Shown: positions 30,677 through 41,350, counted from the stretch's first letter. The stretch: 64,000 nt of DNA from Hydrogenophaga sp. (GCF_011390835.1 NZ_JAABRQ010000008.1:1-64000); one strand, 5' to 3'. The notes: a model not told the origin generated them from the sequence alone. Translations and numbers: made by a program.

Positions 30677-31156
30677 TCAGGCGCGTGCGATCGTGTTGGT
30701 GCGGCGGATCTTCTGCTGCAGCTGGATGATCCCGTAGATCAGCGCTTCAGCCGTGGGCGGGCAACCTGGCACATAAACATCCACTGGCACGATGCGGTCA
30801 CAACCGCGCACAACTGAGTAGCTGTAGTGGTAATAACCACCGCCGTTGGCACACGAACCCATGGAGAGCACCCAGCGGGGCTCGGCCATCTGGTCGTAGA
30901 CCTTGCGCAAGGCGGGCGCCATCTTGTTGCACAGCGTGCCGGCCACGATCATCAGATCAGACTGGCGAGGGCTGGCGCGAAACACCTCGGCGCCGAAACG
31001 CCCGATGTCGTAGCGCGCTGCGGCTGCGTGCATCATCTCGACTGCGCAACAAGCCAGGCCAAAGGTCATGGGCCAGAGCGAACCGGTCTTGGCCCAGTTC
31101 ACCACCGAGTCGTAGCTCGTGGTGACAAAACCTTCCTTGAAAACGCCTTCAATCAT
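30677..31156 (-). CDS. nuoB: NADH-quinone oxidoreductase subunit B
   Basis: 159 residues. It ligates the N2 4Fe-4S cluster next to the quinone site, through the paired cysteines of LACCAVEMM plus CANGG and VPGCPPT. Start [20 protein letters not shown] is typical of betaproteobacterial NuoB. It lies 36 bp after nuoA. Confidence 0.97.
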   Translation of the reverse strand: MIEGVFKEGFVTTSYDSVVNWAKTGSLWPMTFGLACCAVEMMHAAAARYDIGRFGAEVFRASPRQSDLMIVAGTLCNKMAPALRKVYDQMAEPRWVLSMGSCANGGGYYHYSYSVVRGCDRIVPVDVYVPGCPPTAEALIYGIIQLQQKIRRTNTIARA

Positions 31157-31192
31157 GTGTTGCTCCGGGTTGGTTGCGATGGACGGGAGGCT

Positions 31193-31552
31193 TCACTCCC
31201 AGTCGAGCGCACCTTTTTTCCACTCGTAGACGAATCCGACCGTCAGGATGGCGAGAAACATGACGCCGGCCAGAAAGCCAGTCATGCCGATCTCACCCAG
31301 CGCCACCGCCCAAGGGATGAGGAACGCAATCTCAAGGTCAAACAGAATGAAAAGGATGGCCACCAGGTAATAGCGGACATCGAACTTCATACGCGCGTCT
31401 TCGAAAGCCTCGAAGCCGCATTCGTAAGGGGAATTTTTCTCGGCATCCGGGCGGTTCGGGCCCAGGATGTAGCCCAGCACTTGCGGGATGACCCCGACGG
31501 CTAGACCGACCAAGATGAACAAGAGCACGGGGAGGTATTGTTCAAGACTCAT
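31193..31552 (-). CDS. nuoA: NADH-quinone oxidoreductase subunit A
   Basis: 119 residues from ATG 31550-31552 ([20 protein letters not shown]). It has three membrane helices, with the conserved [20 protein letters not shown] loop near the quinone site and [13 protein letters not shown] 15-residue longer frame runs to 31597 into the tRNA flank and is less likely. It is the first protein gene of the nuo series, 49 bp after the tRNA-Leu. Confidence 0.96.
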   Translation of the reverse strand: MSLEQYLPVLLFILVGLAVGVIPQVLGYILGPNRPDAEKNSPYECGFEAFEDARMKFDVRYYLVAILFILFDLEIAFLIPWAVALGEIGMTGFLAGVMFLAILTVGFVYEWKKGALDWE

Positions 31553-31601
31553 CTTGGTGCGTTCCACTGACATGGCCGTGGAGGCCATGTTGTCCAAAGA
31601 T

Positions 31602-31686
31602 TGGTGCCGACGGCGAGACTCGAACTCGCACAGCTTTCGCCACTACCCCCTCAAGATAGCGTGTCTACCAATTTCACCACGTCGGC
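31602..31686 (-). tRNA. tRNA-Leu (anticodon GAG)
   Basis: The 85-nt minus-strand sequence has a 7-bp acceptor stem (GCCGACG with CGTCGGC), discriminator A and an encoded CCA end. The anticodon stem-loop CTATC-TTGAGGG-GGTAG gives GAG. The variable arm is long, as in type II leucine tRNAs, and the T-loop reads GTTCGAGTC. The anticodon reads CUC/CUU. It sits between secG and nuoA on the same strand, so it may be processed from a longer transcript. Confidence 0.95.
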
Positions 31687-31853
31687 TGGGTCTGTCTGCC
31701 GAGTTCACGAGGTCTGTGTGAACCCTGAACGGCAGCCTCAGAGTTTACCCTGAATCACACCCGATTTCGGGGCGAAGCCCGGGATTTCCTCGTGGCGTCG
31801 GGATTCACGCGTCTTGAGAATCCCGATGACACCACAGGGGATTTTCACCAGGC

Positions 31854-32264
31854 TTACTTGCCCGGGATCTGCGCGGCGCCCGTGCCGGTTGGCACTGTTT
31901 CGACAGCGGCCGGTGCCGGCACGGCGGCAGGGCCGCTCGAGTCCGGAATCTGCGCTGCGGCGGGCGACTGGCCGGGAATGACCGCGCCTTCGAGCACGCT
32001 GCCGGTACTGGGCGCCTGGCGCAGGTTGCCGAAGTAGGCCAGTCCCAACGTGCAGGTGAGGAAAATGGCGGCCAGCACGCCGGTGGAGCGCGACATGAAG
32101 TTGGCCCCACCCGAAGCGCCGAAAAGGCTGGCCGAACCGGCACCGCCGCCGCCAAAGGCCGCGCCTGCATCCGCGCCCTTGCCGTGCTGCATCAGGATCA
32201 GCGCGATCATGCCGACGGCAGACAGCAGCTGCACGGCGAGAAGAATGGTCAATACAACGTTCAT
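31854..32264 (-). CDS. secG: Preprotein translocase subunit SecG
   Basis: 136 residues. The two membrane helices (about 3-24 and 60-78) flank the conserved loop LMQHGKGADAGAAFGGG and GSASLFGASG, the SecG signature. The tail from about residue 85 is long, alanine/proline-rich and variable. SecG assists the SecYE channel. It lies 32 bp after tpiA. Confidence 0.95.
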   Translation of the reverse strand: MNVVLTILLAVQLLSAVGMIALILMQHGKGADAGAAFGGGGAGSASLFGASGGANFMSRSTGVLAAIFLTCTLGLAYFGNLRQAPSTGSVLEGAVIPGQSPAAAQIPDSSGPAAVPAPAAVETVPTGTGAAQIPGK

Positions 32265-32296
32265 GATTTACTCCGAATGGGGTGGGCGTCGGGGGC

Positions 32297-33043
32297 TCAG
32301 GCCCCGGCGGCAACGATCTGAAGGAAGTCGGCGGCTTTGAGCGAGGCACCGCCAATCAGTCCGCCATCGATGTCAGGCTGGGCCAGCAGGCTGGCTGCGT
32401 TGGCTGCGTTCATGCTGCCACCGTAAAGAATATGCACTCGCTCGGGGTGCTCGGTCGCGGCGGCAATCTGGCCGCGCAGCACCGCGTGCACCGACTGAGC
32501 CTGCTCGGGTGTGGCAGTCTGGCCCGTGCCGATCGCCCAGACCGGTTCGTAGGCGACAACGATTTCGCTGGTGCAATGCGCCACCGCATGGATCACAGCG
32601 GCCAGCTGGCGCTTGACCACAACCTCGGTCTGTCCGGCTTCGCGCTCGGCCAGAGTCTCACCGACGCAGGCGATCGGCGTGATGCCCGCAGCCAGCGCAC
32701 GCTGAGCCTTTGCAGCCACCACCGAGTCAGTCTCGCCGTGGTACTGGCGTCGCTCTGAATGACCCACGATGGCGTAGCGGCAAGCAAAGTCTTTCAGCAT
32801 GACCGCGCTCACCTCACCGGTGAAAGCGCCCTGCTCCTGCGACGACACATCTTGCGCGCCCCAGGCGATGGCAGAGCCCGTCAACAGCAATTGCAACTGC
32901 GCCAGGTAGGGCGATGGAGCGCACAACGCCATGTGTGAAGCGGGTGCCTGTCCGGCCAGACCGCCCAGCATCGCCTGAACCAGCGACTGGTTGGCGGCCA
33001 GCGAGCCGTTCATCTTCCAGTTGCCAACAATGAGCTTTTTCAT
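32297..33043 (-). CDS. tpiA: Triosephosphate isomerase
   Basis: 248 residues from ATG 33041-33043, with GGGGAG seven bases upstream. The active-site residues are all present: N8 and K10 in GNWKMN, H95 in VGHSERR, and E166 in [11 protein letters not shown]. The phosphate-binding [10 protein letters not shown] and GGLIGGASL follow. It interconverts dihydroxyacetone phosphate and glyceraldehyde 3-phosphate. It sits between the quinone oxidoreductase gene and secG. Confidence 0.97.
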   Translation of the reverse strand: MKKLIVGNWKMNGSLAANQSLVQAMLGGLAGQAPASHMALCAPSPYLAQLQLLLTGSAIAWGAQDVSSQEQGAFTGEVSAVMLKDFACRYAIVGHSERRQYHGETDSVVAAKAQRALAAGITPIACVGETLAEREAGQTEVVVKRQLAAVIHAVAHCTSEIVVAYEPVWAIGTGQTATPEQAQSVHAVLRGQIAAATEHPERVHILYGGSMNAANAASLLAQPDIDGGLIGGASLKAADFLQIVAAGA

Positions 33044-33060
33044 ATGAATCTCCCCAGACA

Positions 33061-34050
33061 TCAAGCCCAGGTCAGCACGATCTTGCCGATGTGCTGATTG
33101 GACTCCATCAAGGCGTGAGCCTCCGCTGCCTGGGCGGCCGGAAACACGCGGTGAATCACCGGCTTGACCTTCCCCTGCACCAGCAGCGGCCAGACCTGCT
33201 CGCGCAGCCGCTGCGCAATCGCCGTCTTGAAGCCCACAGGCCGCGGGCGCAGTGTGGAGCCGGTGATCACCAGCCGGCGCCGCAGCACCAGCCCGGCGTT
33301 GAATTCGGCCTTCACGCCACCCTGCACCGCGATGATGACAAGGCGGCCGTCTTCGGCCAGGCACTCAACCTCACGCGCCACGTAGCTGCCAGCGACCATG
33401 TCGAGCACCACGTTGGCGCCACGGCCTTCGGTGAGCTTCATCACCTCGGCGGCAAAGTCTTGCGTCTTGTAGTTGATGGCGCGGTCGGCACCAAGCTGGA
33501 TGCAGGCGGCGCATTTTTCGTCGCTGCCGGCGGTGGTGATCACGGTGGCACCTAGCGCCTTGGCCAGCTGGATTGCCGTGACCCCAATGCCGCTGGTGCC
33601 GCCCTGGATCAGCAGGGTTTCACCGGCCTGCAGGTCCGCGCGGTCAAAGACGTTGCTCCACACGGTAAAGAAGGTCTCTGGCAACGATGCCGCGGCCACA
33701 TCGTTCAGACCCTCTGGCACCGGCAGGCATTGGCCCACGGGCGCCACGCAGTACTGCGCATAGCCACCACCGGCCACCAGCGCACAGACGCGGTCGCCGA
33801 GCTTGAGACCGGCTTGCGCCAGGGCGTGCGCATCACCCGCTTCGATCACACCCGCCACCTCCAGACCAGGCAGGTCGGAGGCACCGAGCGGCGGCGGGTA
33901 AGCGCCACTGCGCTGCAGCACATCGGGTCGGTTGATGCCAGACGCAGCCACGCGAATCAGCGCTTCGCCGGCGCCGGCGACCGGCGTTGGCCGCTCACAC
34001 AGACGCAGCACCTCAGGTGCGCCGAACGCGCTAATCTCGACCGCTTGCAT
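33061..34050 (-). CDS. NAD(P)H quinone oxidoreductase, zinc-free MDR family (PIG3-like)
   Basis: 329 residues from ATG 34048-34050 ([20 protein letters not shown]); a GTG at 34062 is also possible. It has a GroES-like N-terminal half with [20 protein letters not shown], and a Rossmann half with [20 protein letters not shown] (NADPH loop). The structural zinc cysteines are absent. Family members reduce quinones with NADPH. It starts 20 bp after the pnp stop and ends 17 bp before the tpiA start, so it belongs to the same operon. Confidence 0.9.
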   Translation of the reverse strand: MQAVEISAFGAPEVLRLCERPTPVAGAGEALIRVAASGINRPDVLQRSGAYPPPLGASDLPGLEVAGVIEAGDAHALAQAGLKLGDRVCALVAGGGYAQYCVAPVGQCLPVPEGLNDVAAASLPETFFTVWSNVFDRADLQAGETLLIQGGTSGIGVTAIQLAKALGATVITTAGSDEKCAACIQLGADRAINYKTQDFAAEVMKLTEGRGANVVLDMVAGSYVAREVECLAEDGRLVIIAVQGGVKAEFNAGLVLRRRLVITGSTLRPRPVGFKTAIAQRLREQVWPLLVQGKVKPVIHRVFPAAQAAEAHALMESNQHIGKIVLTWA

Positions 34051-34070
34051 CGTCGTCACCACCGGTTCGC

Positions 34071-36188
34071 TCAGAGCTGCTGCTGTGGCTGCTCGTTGCG
34101 GTCGAGCAAGGCCTTCATGGACAGCTTGACACGGCCTTTTTCGTCGGTCTCCAACACCTTGACCTTGACGATCTGACCTTCGCTCAAGTAGTCGGTCACC
34201 TTCTCCACGCGCTCGTGGGCGATCTGGCTGATGTGCAGCAAGCCGTCCTTGCCGGGCAGCAGGTTGACCAGGGCGCCGAAATCCAGGATTTTGGTGACCG
34301 GGCCTTCGTAGACCTTGCCGATTTCCACTTCGGCGGTGATCTGCTCGATGCGGCGCTTGGCCTCATCAGCTTTCACGCTGTCGGCGGAGGCAATGGTGAT
34401 GGTTCCGTCTTCGTCGATGTTGATCTGGCAACCCGTCTCTTCGGTCAGCGCGCGAATCACGGCACCACCCTTGCCGATCACGTCGCGGATCTTCTCGGGG
34501 TTGATCTTCATGGTGAAGAGCTTGGGCGCGAAGTTGGACACCTCAGTCTTGGCTTCGCCCATGGCTTCCTGCATCTTGCCCAGGATGTGCATGCGCGCTT
34601 CTTTGGCCTGGGCCAATGCGACCTGCATGATTTCCTTGGTGATGCCCTGGATCTTGATGTCCATCTGCAGCGCAGAGATGCCGTTGGTGGTGCCAGCGAC
34701 CTTGAAGTCCATGTCGCCCAGGTGATCTTCGTCACCCAGGATGTCGGTCAGCACAGCGAAGCGGTTGCCGTCTTTGATCAGGCCCATGGCGATGCCGGCC
34801 ACGTGGGCTTTCATCGGCACGCCCGCATCCATCAGCGCCAGACAGCCACCGCAGACCGACGCCATCGACGACGAGCCGTTGGACTCGGTGATTTCCGACA
34901 CCACGCGCATGGTGTAGGGGAAATCTTCCTTGCTCGGCAGTGCGGCGATCAGCGCGCGCTTGGCCAGGCGACCATGGCCGATTTCGCGGCGCTTGGGCGT
35001 GCCAAAGCGGCCCGCTTCGCCAGTGGCGAAGGGAGGCATGTTGTAGTGCAGCATGAAGCGGTCCTGGAAATCACCAGCCAGTGCGTCGATGCGCTGCGCG
35101 TCGCGGTCGGTGCCCAGCGTGGCCACCACCAGTGCCTGGGTTTCGCCACGCGTGAACAGGGCCGAGCCGTGGGTGCGCGGCAGCACGCTGTTGCGGATTT
35201 CGATGGCACGCACGGTGCGGGTGTCGCGACCGTCAATGCGGGGCTCACCAGCCAGAATCTGGCCACGCACGATCTTGGCTTCGATTTCAAACAGCAGGGC
35301 TTCAACTGCCACGCTGTCAAAAGCGGCGCCTTCGGCCTTCAGAGCCGCCATCACATCGGCGTAAGCGGCGCGACACGCCTGGGTACGGGCTTGCTTGTTG
35401 CGAATCTGGTAGGCGGCTTCGAGCTTGGCCTTGGCCAGACCGTCAATCTTGGCGATCAGTGGCTCGTCCTTGGCGGGCGGCTGCCAGTCCCAGGCCGGCT
35501 TGCCGGCGTCACGCACGAGCTCGTTGATCGCGGCTATCGCGATATTGCCCTGCTCGTGGCCGAACACCACGGCGCCGAGCATGATTTCTTCGCTCAGCTG
35601 CTGGGCTTCGGATTCGACCATCAATACAGCGGCCTGTGTACCGGCGACCACCAGGTCGAGCTGGCTGTCTTTGAGCTGGGTCTGGCCCGGGTTGAGCACG
35701 TACTCGCCGTTCACATATCCAACGCGTGCAGCGCCAATCGGACCGTTGAATGGAATGCCGCTGATGGACAACGCGGCGGAGGTGGCGATCAAGGCGGCGA
35801 TGTCCGCCTGCACTTCTGGATTCAGGCTCACCACGTGCACGATCACCTGGACTTCGTTGTAGAAGCCTTCAGGGAACAGCGGACGGATCGGACGGTCGAT
35901 CAGGCGGCAGGTCAGCGTTTCCAGCTCGCTGGGACGGCCTTCGCGCTTGAAGAAGCTGCCGGGGATCTTGCCGGCGGCGTAGGTTTTTTCGGTGTAGTCG
36001 ACGGTCAGGGGAAAAAAGTCCTGACCGGCCTTGGCTTCGGTCTTGGCGACCACGGTGGCCAGCACCACGGTGTCATCGATGTTGACCAGCACGGCGCCGG
36101 AGGCTTGGCGGGCGATTTCACCGGTTTCCATGGTGACCGTGTGCGGACCCCACTGGAAGGTCTTGGAAACTTTGTTGAACATGCTCAT
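34071..36188 (-). CDS. pnp: Polyribonucleotide nucleotidyltransferase (PNPase)
   Basis: 705 residues from ATG 36186-36188, with AGGAG about 7 nt upstream. It has two RNase PH domains (residues about 10-230 and 310-540), a KH domain ([15 protein letters not shown]) and an S1 domain ([20 protein letters not shown]). It degrades mRNA 3' to 5' using phosphate and takes part in the degradosome and in quality control. It lies downstream of rpsO, behind a hairpin terminator. Confidence 0.97.
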   Translation of the reverse strand: MSMFNKVSKTFQWGPHTVTMETGEIARQASGAVLVNIDDTVVLATVVAKTEAKAGQDFFPLTVDYTEKTYAAGKIPGSFFKREGRPSELETLTCRLIDRPIRPLFPEGFYNEVQVIVHVVSLNPEVQADIAALIATSAALSISGIPFNGPIGAARVGYVNGEYVLNPGQTQLKDSQLDLVVAGTQAAVLMVESEAQQLSEEIMLGAVVFGHEQGNIAIAAINELVRDAGKPAWDWQPPAKDEPLIAKIDGLAKAKLEAAYQIRNKQARTQACRAAYADVMAALKAEGAAFDSVAVEALLFEIEAKIVRGQILAGEPRIDGRDTRTVRAIEIRNSVLPRTHGSALFTRGETQALVVATLGTDRDAQRIDALAGDFQDRFMLHYNMPPFATGEAGRFGTPKRREIGHGRLAKRALIAALPSKEDFPYTMRVVSEITESNGSSSMASVCGGCLALMDAGVPMKAHVAGIAMGLIKDGNRFAVLTDILGDEDHLGDMDFKVAGTTNGISALQMDIKIQGITKEIMQVALAQAKEARMHILGKMQEAMGEAKTEVSNFAPKLFTMKINPEKIRDVIGKGGAVIRALTEETGCQINIDEDGTITIASADSVKADEAKRRIEQITAEVEIGKVYEGPVTKILDFGALVNLLPGKDGLLHISQIAHERVEKVTDYLSEGQIVKVKVLETDEKGRVKLSMKALLDRNEQPQQQL

Positions 36189-36383
36189 GGTTTTGCTCCT
36201 CTGCGCCACCCGCATGGGTGGCATGGCGTGCAGGCAATCTGCACAAAACCCGGAATCACAACCCAGAACACGATGCCATTCCAGCGGTGCTGCCCGCGAG
36301 CCCTGGGGGCCCGCAGCGCCGTTGGAATGACACAGCTTCGCTCTGTTGTTGTTGCTCCGGAATCTAAAAATGGGGGCTTACAA

Positions 36384-36420
36384 ACAAAAATCGCCCGAGC
36401 CAGCGAACCAACTCAGGCGT
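36384..36420 (-). terminator. Rho-independent terminator between rpsO and pnp
   Basis: Read on the minus strand, an 8-bp stem CGCCTGAG / CTCGGGCG (one G-T pair) closes a 12-base loop and is followed by ATTTTTG. The hairpin lies about 26 bp after the rpsO stop. It should partly end rpsO transcripts and so set the pnp level by read-through, a layout known from other rpsO-pnp loci. Confidence 0.8.
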
Positions 36421-36445
36421 TTTGCGTGTCAGCCCAGGCTCACAA

Positions 36446-36712
36446 TTACTTGCGCAGACCCAGTTTTTGGATCAGGGCGAGGTAACGCTCGGCGCTCTTG
36501 GACTTGAGGTAGTCCAGCAGCTTGCGACGGCGGCTCACCATGCGCAGCAGACCGCGGCGGCCATGGTGGTCCTTGGCGTGGGTCTTGAAGTGGGGGGTGA
36601 GCTCGTTGATTCGCGCGGTCAGGATGGCGACCTGCACTTCTGGGCTGCCGGTGTCCTTGGCGGCACGGGCGTTGTCCGCGATGACGGCGGCTTTGGTGTC
36701 TTGGGCGATCAT
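36446..36712 (-). CDS. rpsO: 30S ribosomal protein S15
   Basis: 88 residues from ATG 36710-36712, with AAAGGA upstream. It contains [20 protein letters not shown] and [20 protein letters not shown], the universal S15 signature. It binds 16S rRNA early in small-subunit assembly. A longer frame to 36799 has no S15 counterpart and is rejected. Confidence 0.97.
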   Translation of the reverse strand: MIAQDTKAAVIADNARAAKDTGSPEVQVAILTARINELTPHFKTHAKDHHGRRGLLRMVSRRRKLLDYLKSKSAERYLALIQKLGLRK

Positions 36713-36838
36713 GAAATTTCCTTTGGGTACAAGCGACCCGACGCAGCCTGTCAGCACCTCAATGGCCCCCGAAAGCACCAACGATTCTGACCGCCGCAAC
36801 GGGCGTGAACTGCCATCAAGCTTGACGGCAACCGAGGA

Positions 36839-38047
36839 TTATAGCCCAGTGCTGGCGCCCGGCGCCCGCTCCAGCCAGTCGCGCAGCCGCTCGACCCCCT
36901 GCACCAGCCGCTGCGGGTCGCGGCTGGCGAAGCACCAGCGCAGCCAGCCGGCCGACTCGGCGCCAAAAGCGCTGCCCGGGGCCAGGCCGATGCCGGCTTC
37001 CCGCACCAGGCGCTTGGCGGTGTCCAGGCAATCGTCGTGCCCAGCCAGCTGGAAGAACGCGTACATGCCGCCGCGCGGCTCAGCCAAAGTGACACCGGGC
37101 ATGGCGCGCAGCAGCGGCACCAGGGTGTCGCGGCAAGTCTGCAGGTGGGCCACCAGCGCCGGGGTAATCTCGTCGCCACGCTGGATCGCCGCCAACGCGG
37201 CGCGCTGGATAAACACCGGGGCGCAGGAGGTGTTGAATTCGATCAGCTTGCCCATGGCGTGGGTCAGTTCTGGCGGCAGCACCAGCCAGCCCAGGCGCCA
37301 ACCCGTCATGAGAAAGCTCTTGGAAAAGCTGTGCGCCACGATCAGGCGATCGTCGGGATCGGCCACGTCCAGAAAGCTGCTGGCCGCGCCGTTGTCGGTA
37401 TCGCCGGCGAAATAGAGGCGCTCATAGACCTCGTCGGCCAGGATCCAGGTGCCGGTCTGGCGGCAGTGGTCGAGGATGGCGGCCTGCTGGTCGCGGTCCA
37501 GCGTCCAGCCTGTGGGGTTGTTCGGTGCGTTGAGCACCAGCATCCGGGTGGCGGGCGTGATCGCGGCCAGCAGCGCGCTCATGTCCAGCACCCAGGCGCC
37601 CGCGCGCGGCCCGGACTGCACCACCTTGAGCGGTACGCGGACCACCCGGGCGCCCATGATCAGCGGTTGCGCCACGAGGTTGGGCCACGCCGGCGTGATC
37701 ACCACCACCTCATCGCCCGCATTCACCAGCGCCTGCGAGGCCAGCATGAGCCCGTTGACCCCGCCCGACGTGACGGCCAGACGCGGCAGCCAGTGGGTAG
37801 CACCCAGACCGGGGTGCAGGGTTTCCGTGTAGACGGCGATCGCCTGACGCAGCTCCACCAGCCCCAGGTTGTGGGCATAAAACGTGTCGCCCGCCTGCAG
37901 CGAGGCCATGGCTGCCTCGCGCACGAACTCGGGCGTGGCCTCGTCGCTTTCGCCGAACCAGAACTTGAGCACGTCATCGCGGCCCAGCCCTTCGTTGGCC
38001 ACCTCGCGGATGCGCGACTCCTCAAGACCCATGACCACCTGACGCAT
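36839..38047 (-). CDS. PLP-dependent class I/II aminotransferase
   Basis: 402 residues from ATG 38045-38047, with AAGGAG 7-8 nt upstream. It is a fold-type I enzyme: NAPNNPTGW, LADEVYERLYF and K243 in HSFSKSFLMTGWRLG, the Schiff-base lysine. The substrate cannot be assigned; aspartate/aromatic aminotransferase-like enzymes look closest. It lies upstream of rpsO on the same strand and downstream of an orphan binding-protein gene. Confidence 0.9.
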   Translation of the reverse strand: MRQVVMGLEESRIREVANEGLGRDDVLKFWFGESDEATPEFVREAAMASLQAGDTFYAHNLGLVELRQAIAVYTETLHPGLGATHWLPRLAVTSGGVNGLMLASQALVNAGDEVVVITPAWPNLVAQPLIMGARVVRVPLKVVQSGPRAGAWVLDMSALLAAITPATRMLVLNAPNNPTGWTLDRDQQAAILDHCRQTGTWILADEVYERLYFAGDTDNGAASSFLDVADPDDRLIVAHSFSKSFLMTGWRLGWLVLPPELTHAMGKLIEFNTSCAPVFIQRAALAAIQRGDEITPALVAHLQTCRDTLVPLLRAMPGVTLAEPRGGMYAFFQLAGHDDCLDTAKRLVREAGIGLAPGSAFGAESAGWLRWCFASRDPQRLVQGVERLRDWLERAPGASTGL

Positions 38048-38087
38048 TACTTTGCTCCTTGCCAACGGGATGAAACCGCACGCCCCA

Positions 38088-39383
38088 TCATGGCCTGTCC
38101 ATGTTGCAGCGGTGCGGCAATTCGGCCTGCTGCGGCGAGAGGTGCCGGATGACGCGAAAGCCGAAGCCCGAGCCCTCCACATCGAACTTCACGCCGGGGG
38201 CGCCCTGGCGGTCCATCACCGCCACCGCCAGCGGCTGCTGAAACTGGTGATCGGCCGCACGCATGCGCGCCGTCTGGCCAGCCAGGGTCACCTCCGCCTT
38301 TTTCAGCTCCAGCGCCACGCGCGCCACCTCGAGCGATCCCGCGTGCTCGATCGCCTGTGCCAGCGCCTCGATCATGAGCTGCATGCGCATGTGCACGTAG
38401 TCGTCCTCCGGCTTGGGAAAGCGCTGACGGAACGACTGGTAGAACGCTTCGGAGGCGGCGGTGGGCACGTTGGGGAACCAGTCGGCCACGGCGATGACCT
38501 TGCCGATGCCGGCCTCGCCCATCGCAGCCGGCGCGCCCAGCGCGTTGCCGTAAAAGGTGTAGAAGCTGCCCTCGAAACCCACTTCGCGCGCCGCCTTCAC
38601 GAGCAAGGTGAGGTCGTTGCCCCAGTTGCCGGTAAGCACGGCCTGCGCCCCGCTGGCCTTGATCTTGGCAGCGTAGGGCAGAAAGTCTTTGATGCGCGCC
38701 ATCGGGTGCAGCTCGTCGCCCACGATGCTCACGTCGGGCCGCTGCTCGCTGAGCTGGCGGCGCGCCTCGCGCAGCACGCCCTGGCCAAAACTGTAGTCCT
38801 GCCCGATCAGGTAGATGCGTTTGAGTGCGCGATCTTCACGCAGCACGCTCATCAACGCGGTCATGCGCATGTCGGCATGGGCATCGAAGCGGAAGTGCCA
38901 GGGACTGCAGCGCTCGTTGGTCAGCGTGGGATCGACTGCCGAGTAGTTGAGGAACAGCACCTGGCGCGCGTTGTCGCGCTCGTTGTGCTTGTTGATGGCA
39001 TCGATAAGCGCGGCTGCGGCGGCCGACGAGTTGCCCTGGGTCACGAAGCTGATGTCGCGGTCGATCGCCGAGCGCAGCGACGACAAGGCCTCTTCGGTCT
39101 GGCCTTTGCTGTCCAGACGCTCGATCACCAGCGGCCGGTTGCCACCGGGCAACTTGACACCGCCACGGGCGTTGATACGCTCGGTCGCCCAGATCAGGTT
39201 GCGAAAAACCGCCTCGCCGGTGTTGGCGAAGGCGCCGGACAGGCCTTCGATCATGCCAATGCGGATGGGCGCTGCGGCAGGCGCCGCAGGCGTCTGCGCC
39301 CAGGTGCTGGATGCCAGAACGGTGACCCAGGCGCCGAGCAGGCCAGCGAACCAGGATCGACGGAGAAACAGGGAAAGCAACAT
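38088..39383 (-). CDS. Periplasmic branched-chain-type substrate-binding protein, orphan
   Basis: 431 residues. It has a signal peptide of about 29 residues (LLGAWVTVLASSTWAQ), then a type I periplasmic binding fold of the Leu/Ile/Val (Peripla_BP_6) class: IRIGMIEGLSGAFANTGEAV, RGGVKLPGGNRPLVIERLD and YLIGQDYSFGQGVLREARRQ. No permease or ATPase genes are adjacent. The ligand is unknown. It ends about 40 bp before the aminotransferase start on the same strand, so the two may be cotranscribed. It is a paralogue of the protein at 45629-46834. Confidence 0.88.
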   Translation of the reverse strand: MLLSLFLRRSWFAGLLGAWVTVLASSTWAQTPAAPAAAPIRIGMIEGLSGAFANTGEAVFRNLIWATERINARGGVKLPGGNRPLVIERLDSKGQTEEALSSLRSAIDRDISFVTQGNSSAAAAALIDAINKHNERDNARQVLFLNYSAVDPTLTNERCSPWHFRFDAHADMRMTALMSVLREDRALKRIYLIGQDYSFGQGVLREARRQLSEQRPDVSIVGDELHPMARIKDFLPYAAKIKASGAQAVLTGNWGNDLTLLVKAAREVGFEGSFYTFYGNALGAPAAMGEAGIGKVIAVADWFPNVPTAASEAFYQSFRQRFPKPEDDYVHMRMQLMIEALAQAIEHAGSLEVARVALELKKAEVTLAGQTARMRAADHQFQQPLAVAVMDRQGAPGVKFDVEGSGFGFRVIRHLSPQQAELPHRCNMDRP

Positions 39384-39500
39384 GGGGTGTCAGGGGAAAA
39401 GCCGCGCGGGTTGGCGCGTTGAGGAGAAACGCCGGCCCAAGGTCTGGACCGGCTAGGCGGGTGACAAGGTGGCGTCAGGCTGGATTATCGGCGGTGGCAC

Positions 39501-40598
39501 TCAGGCGGGGCTCTGGGCCAGCTCGGCCAGCGGCCACCTGGGCTTCACGTCAAACGCATAAGGAGGCACCTCGTCGCTGCCCAACGGCACCAGCCCGGCC
39601 TGAACCCGCATACCCGCGGCCAGCGCGATCATGGCGCCATTGTCGGTGCACAGGTGCAGCTCAGGGTAGTGGACCCGGGCTTGGCGCCGGGCACAAGCGG
39701 CATTGAGCTGCTCACGCAGCCGCGCATTGGCGCCCACGCCACCGGCCACCACCAGCCGGCTCAGGCCGGTGGCATCCAGCGCGGCCAGCGATTTTTTCAC
39801 CAGCACCTCCACGATGGCGGCCTGCACACCGGCCGCCACATCGGCCTTGGCCTGCTCGCTCAAGGCTTCGGCCAGCGCAGGCGTGGCCGGGCCTTCGGGC
39901 CGCGCGTGCGCCAGGCGCTTGACCTGGGTGAGCACCGCGGTCTTGAGGCCGGCAAAGGAAAAGTCGAGGTCACCACTGTGCAGCAGCGGGCGCGGAAAGC
40001 GGTAGACCGCCGGATCCCCCTGCTCAGCAAGGCGGGCGAGTGCTGGACCGCCGGGGTAACCCAGTCCCAGCAGCTTGGCCGACTTGTCAAACGCTTCGCC
40101 CGCCGCGTCGTCGATCGTCTCGCCCAGTAAGCCGTAGCGCCCGACGCCGTCGACCCGCATCAGCTGGCTGTGGCCACCCGACACCAGCAAGGCAACAAAG
40201 GGGAATTCGGGCGGGTCGGCGCTCAGAAAAGGCGAGAGCAGGTGGCCCTCCAGGTGGTGAATGCCGATCACCGGCTTACCCAGCGCCACGGCCATCGCGC
40301 AGGCCACGCCTGACCCCACCAGCAAAGCGCCGGCCAGGCCAGGACCCCGAGTGTAGGCAACCGTGTCCACCGCTGTCAGCGGCAACGCGGCCTGTGCCAG
40401 CACCGCGTCGGTCAGCGGCAGCACGCGACGGATGTGATCGCGGCTGGCCAGCTCAGGTACCACACCGCCATAGGCCTGGTGCATCTCGATCTGGCTGTGC
40501 AGCGCGTGGCCGAGCAGGCGCGGCACCCCTGCGCCGCTGGCATCCACCAGCGCCACACCAGTTTCATCGCAGGAAGATTCAAAGCCCAGGATCAGCAT
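39501..40598 (-). CDS. tsaD: tRNA N6-adenosine threonylcarbamoyltransferase TsaD
   Basis: 365 residues of the Kae1/Qri7 family. The N-terminus [19 protein letters not shown] and the metal site H115-x3-H119 (HHLEGH) are diagnostic. [20 protein letters not shown] and [16 protein letters not shown] follow. With TsaB/C/E it makes t6A37 in tRNAs reading ANN codons. It is divergent from the ModA-like gene across 65 bp. Confidence 0.97.
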   Translation of the reverse strand: MLILGFESSCDETGVALVDASGAGVPRLLGHALHSQIEMHQAYGGVVPELASRDHIRRVLPLTDAVLAQAALPLTAVDTVAYTRGPGLAGALLVGSGVACAMAVALGKPVIGIHHLEGHLLSPFLSADPPEFPFVALLVSGGHSQLMRVDGVGRYGLLGETIDDAAGEAFDKSAKLLGLGYPGGPALARLAEQGDPAVYRFPRPLLHSGDLDFSFAGLKTAVLTQVKRLAHARPEGPATPALAEALSEQAKADVAAGVQAAIVEVLVKKSLAALDATGLSRLVVAGGVGANARLREQLNAACARRQARVHYPELHLCTDNGAMIALAAGMRVQAGLVPLGSDEVPPYAFDVKPRWPLAELAQSPA

Positions 40599-40663
40599 GG
40601 GAAGAGTGTACGGGTGCCCCTGATGGGGATAATCCGTTTCGCCCCCTACTCTCAGACTTGCTC

Positions 40664-41350
40664 ATGAACATCCGCATGATCTCCTCCATGGCCACCCAGG
40701 CCCTGCTGTCAGACCTGAACCAGCAATTCCAGGCGATTCAGCCGGACACCACGGTGTCGCTGGTGTCGGTGGGTGGTGTGAGCGCGGCTGAGCGGGTGCA
40801 GGCCGGCGAGACGTTTGATGTGGTCGTGCTCGCGGCCAACGCCATCGATCAGCTCTCGGCCAGCGGCCAGCTGCTGGCCGAGAGCCGGATAGACCTAGCG
40901 CGCTCGGACGTGGCCCTGGCGATTCGCGCCGACAGTCCGGTGCCAGACATCCGAACCGAAGCCAACGTCAAGGCCGCGGTCCTGGCCGCGGCCAGCGTGG
41001 GCATTTCCACCGGTCCCAGCGGCGTGGCCGTGAATGCACTGTTCGAGCGCTGGGGGATGGCCGATGTCCTTCGCGAGCGCATCGTGACCGCGCCGCCCGG
41101 CGTGGCGGTGGGTTCGCTGGTGGCCAGCGGCGAGGTGGCGCTGGGCTTTCAGCAGCTCAGCGAGCTGAAGGATCTGCCCGGTATCACCGTGCTCGGCCCA
41201 TTGCCATCAGCCATCCAGATCATCACTACCTTCTCGGCGGCGCGCACTATGGCCTGCGAACAGCCCGAGGCGGTACAGGCTTTGCTGGCGTTCCTGGCCT
41301 CTGCCGCCACGGCAGACAGCAAACAGGCGCACGGCATGAGCCCGGCCTGA
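40664..41350 (+). CDS. ModA-like substrate-binding protein lacking a signal peptide
   Basis: 228 residues from ATG 40664 (MNIRMISSMATQALLSDLNQ). This start matches the beginning of a mature type II binding protein of the molybdate (SBP_bac_11) class. GGVSAAERVQAGETFDVVVLA, GVAVGSLVASGEVALGFQQ and the hinge region support the fold. No hydrophobic leader precedes it: upstream in-frame sequence is antisense to tsaD. It may therefore stay in the cytoplasm or be a sensor. No ModBC genes lie nearby. Confidence 0.8.
   Translation: MNIRMISSMATQALLSDLNQQFQAIQPDTTVSLVSVGGVSAAERVQAGETFDVVVLAANAIDQLSASGQLLAESRIDLARSDVALAIRADSPVPDIRTEANVKAAVLAAASVGISTGPSGVAVNALFERWGMADVLRERIVTAPPGVAVGSLVASGEVALGFQQLSELKDLPGITVLGPLPSAIQIITTFSAARTMACEQPEAVQALLAFLASAATADSKQAHGMSPA

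Noticed and set aside
31602-31686. tRNA-Leu as an integration site for a mobile island
   Set aside because: No integrase, no direct repeat of the tRNA 3' end and no foreign genes nearby; both sides are conserved core genes.
34215-36485. 756-codon open frame on the plus strand
   Set aside because: It is the antisense of pnp and rpsO; GC-rich codon use opens this frame. The translation is His/Gln/Val-rich with no family resemblance.
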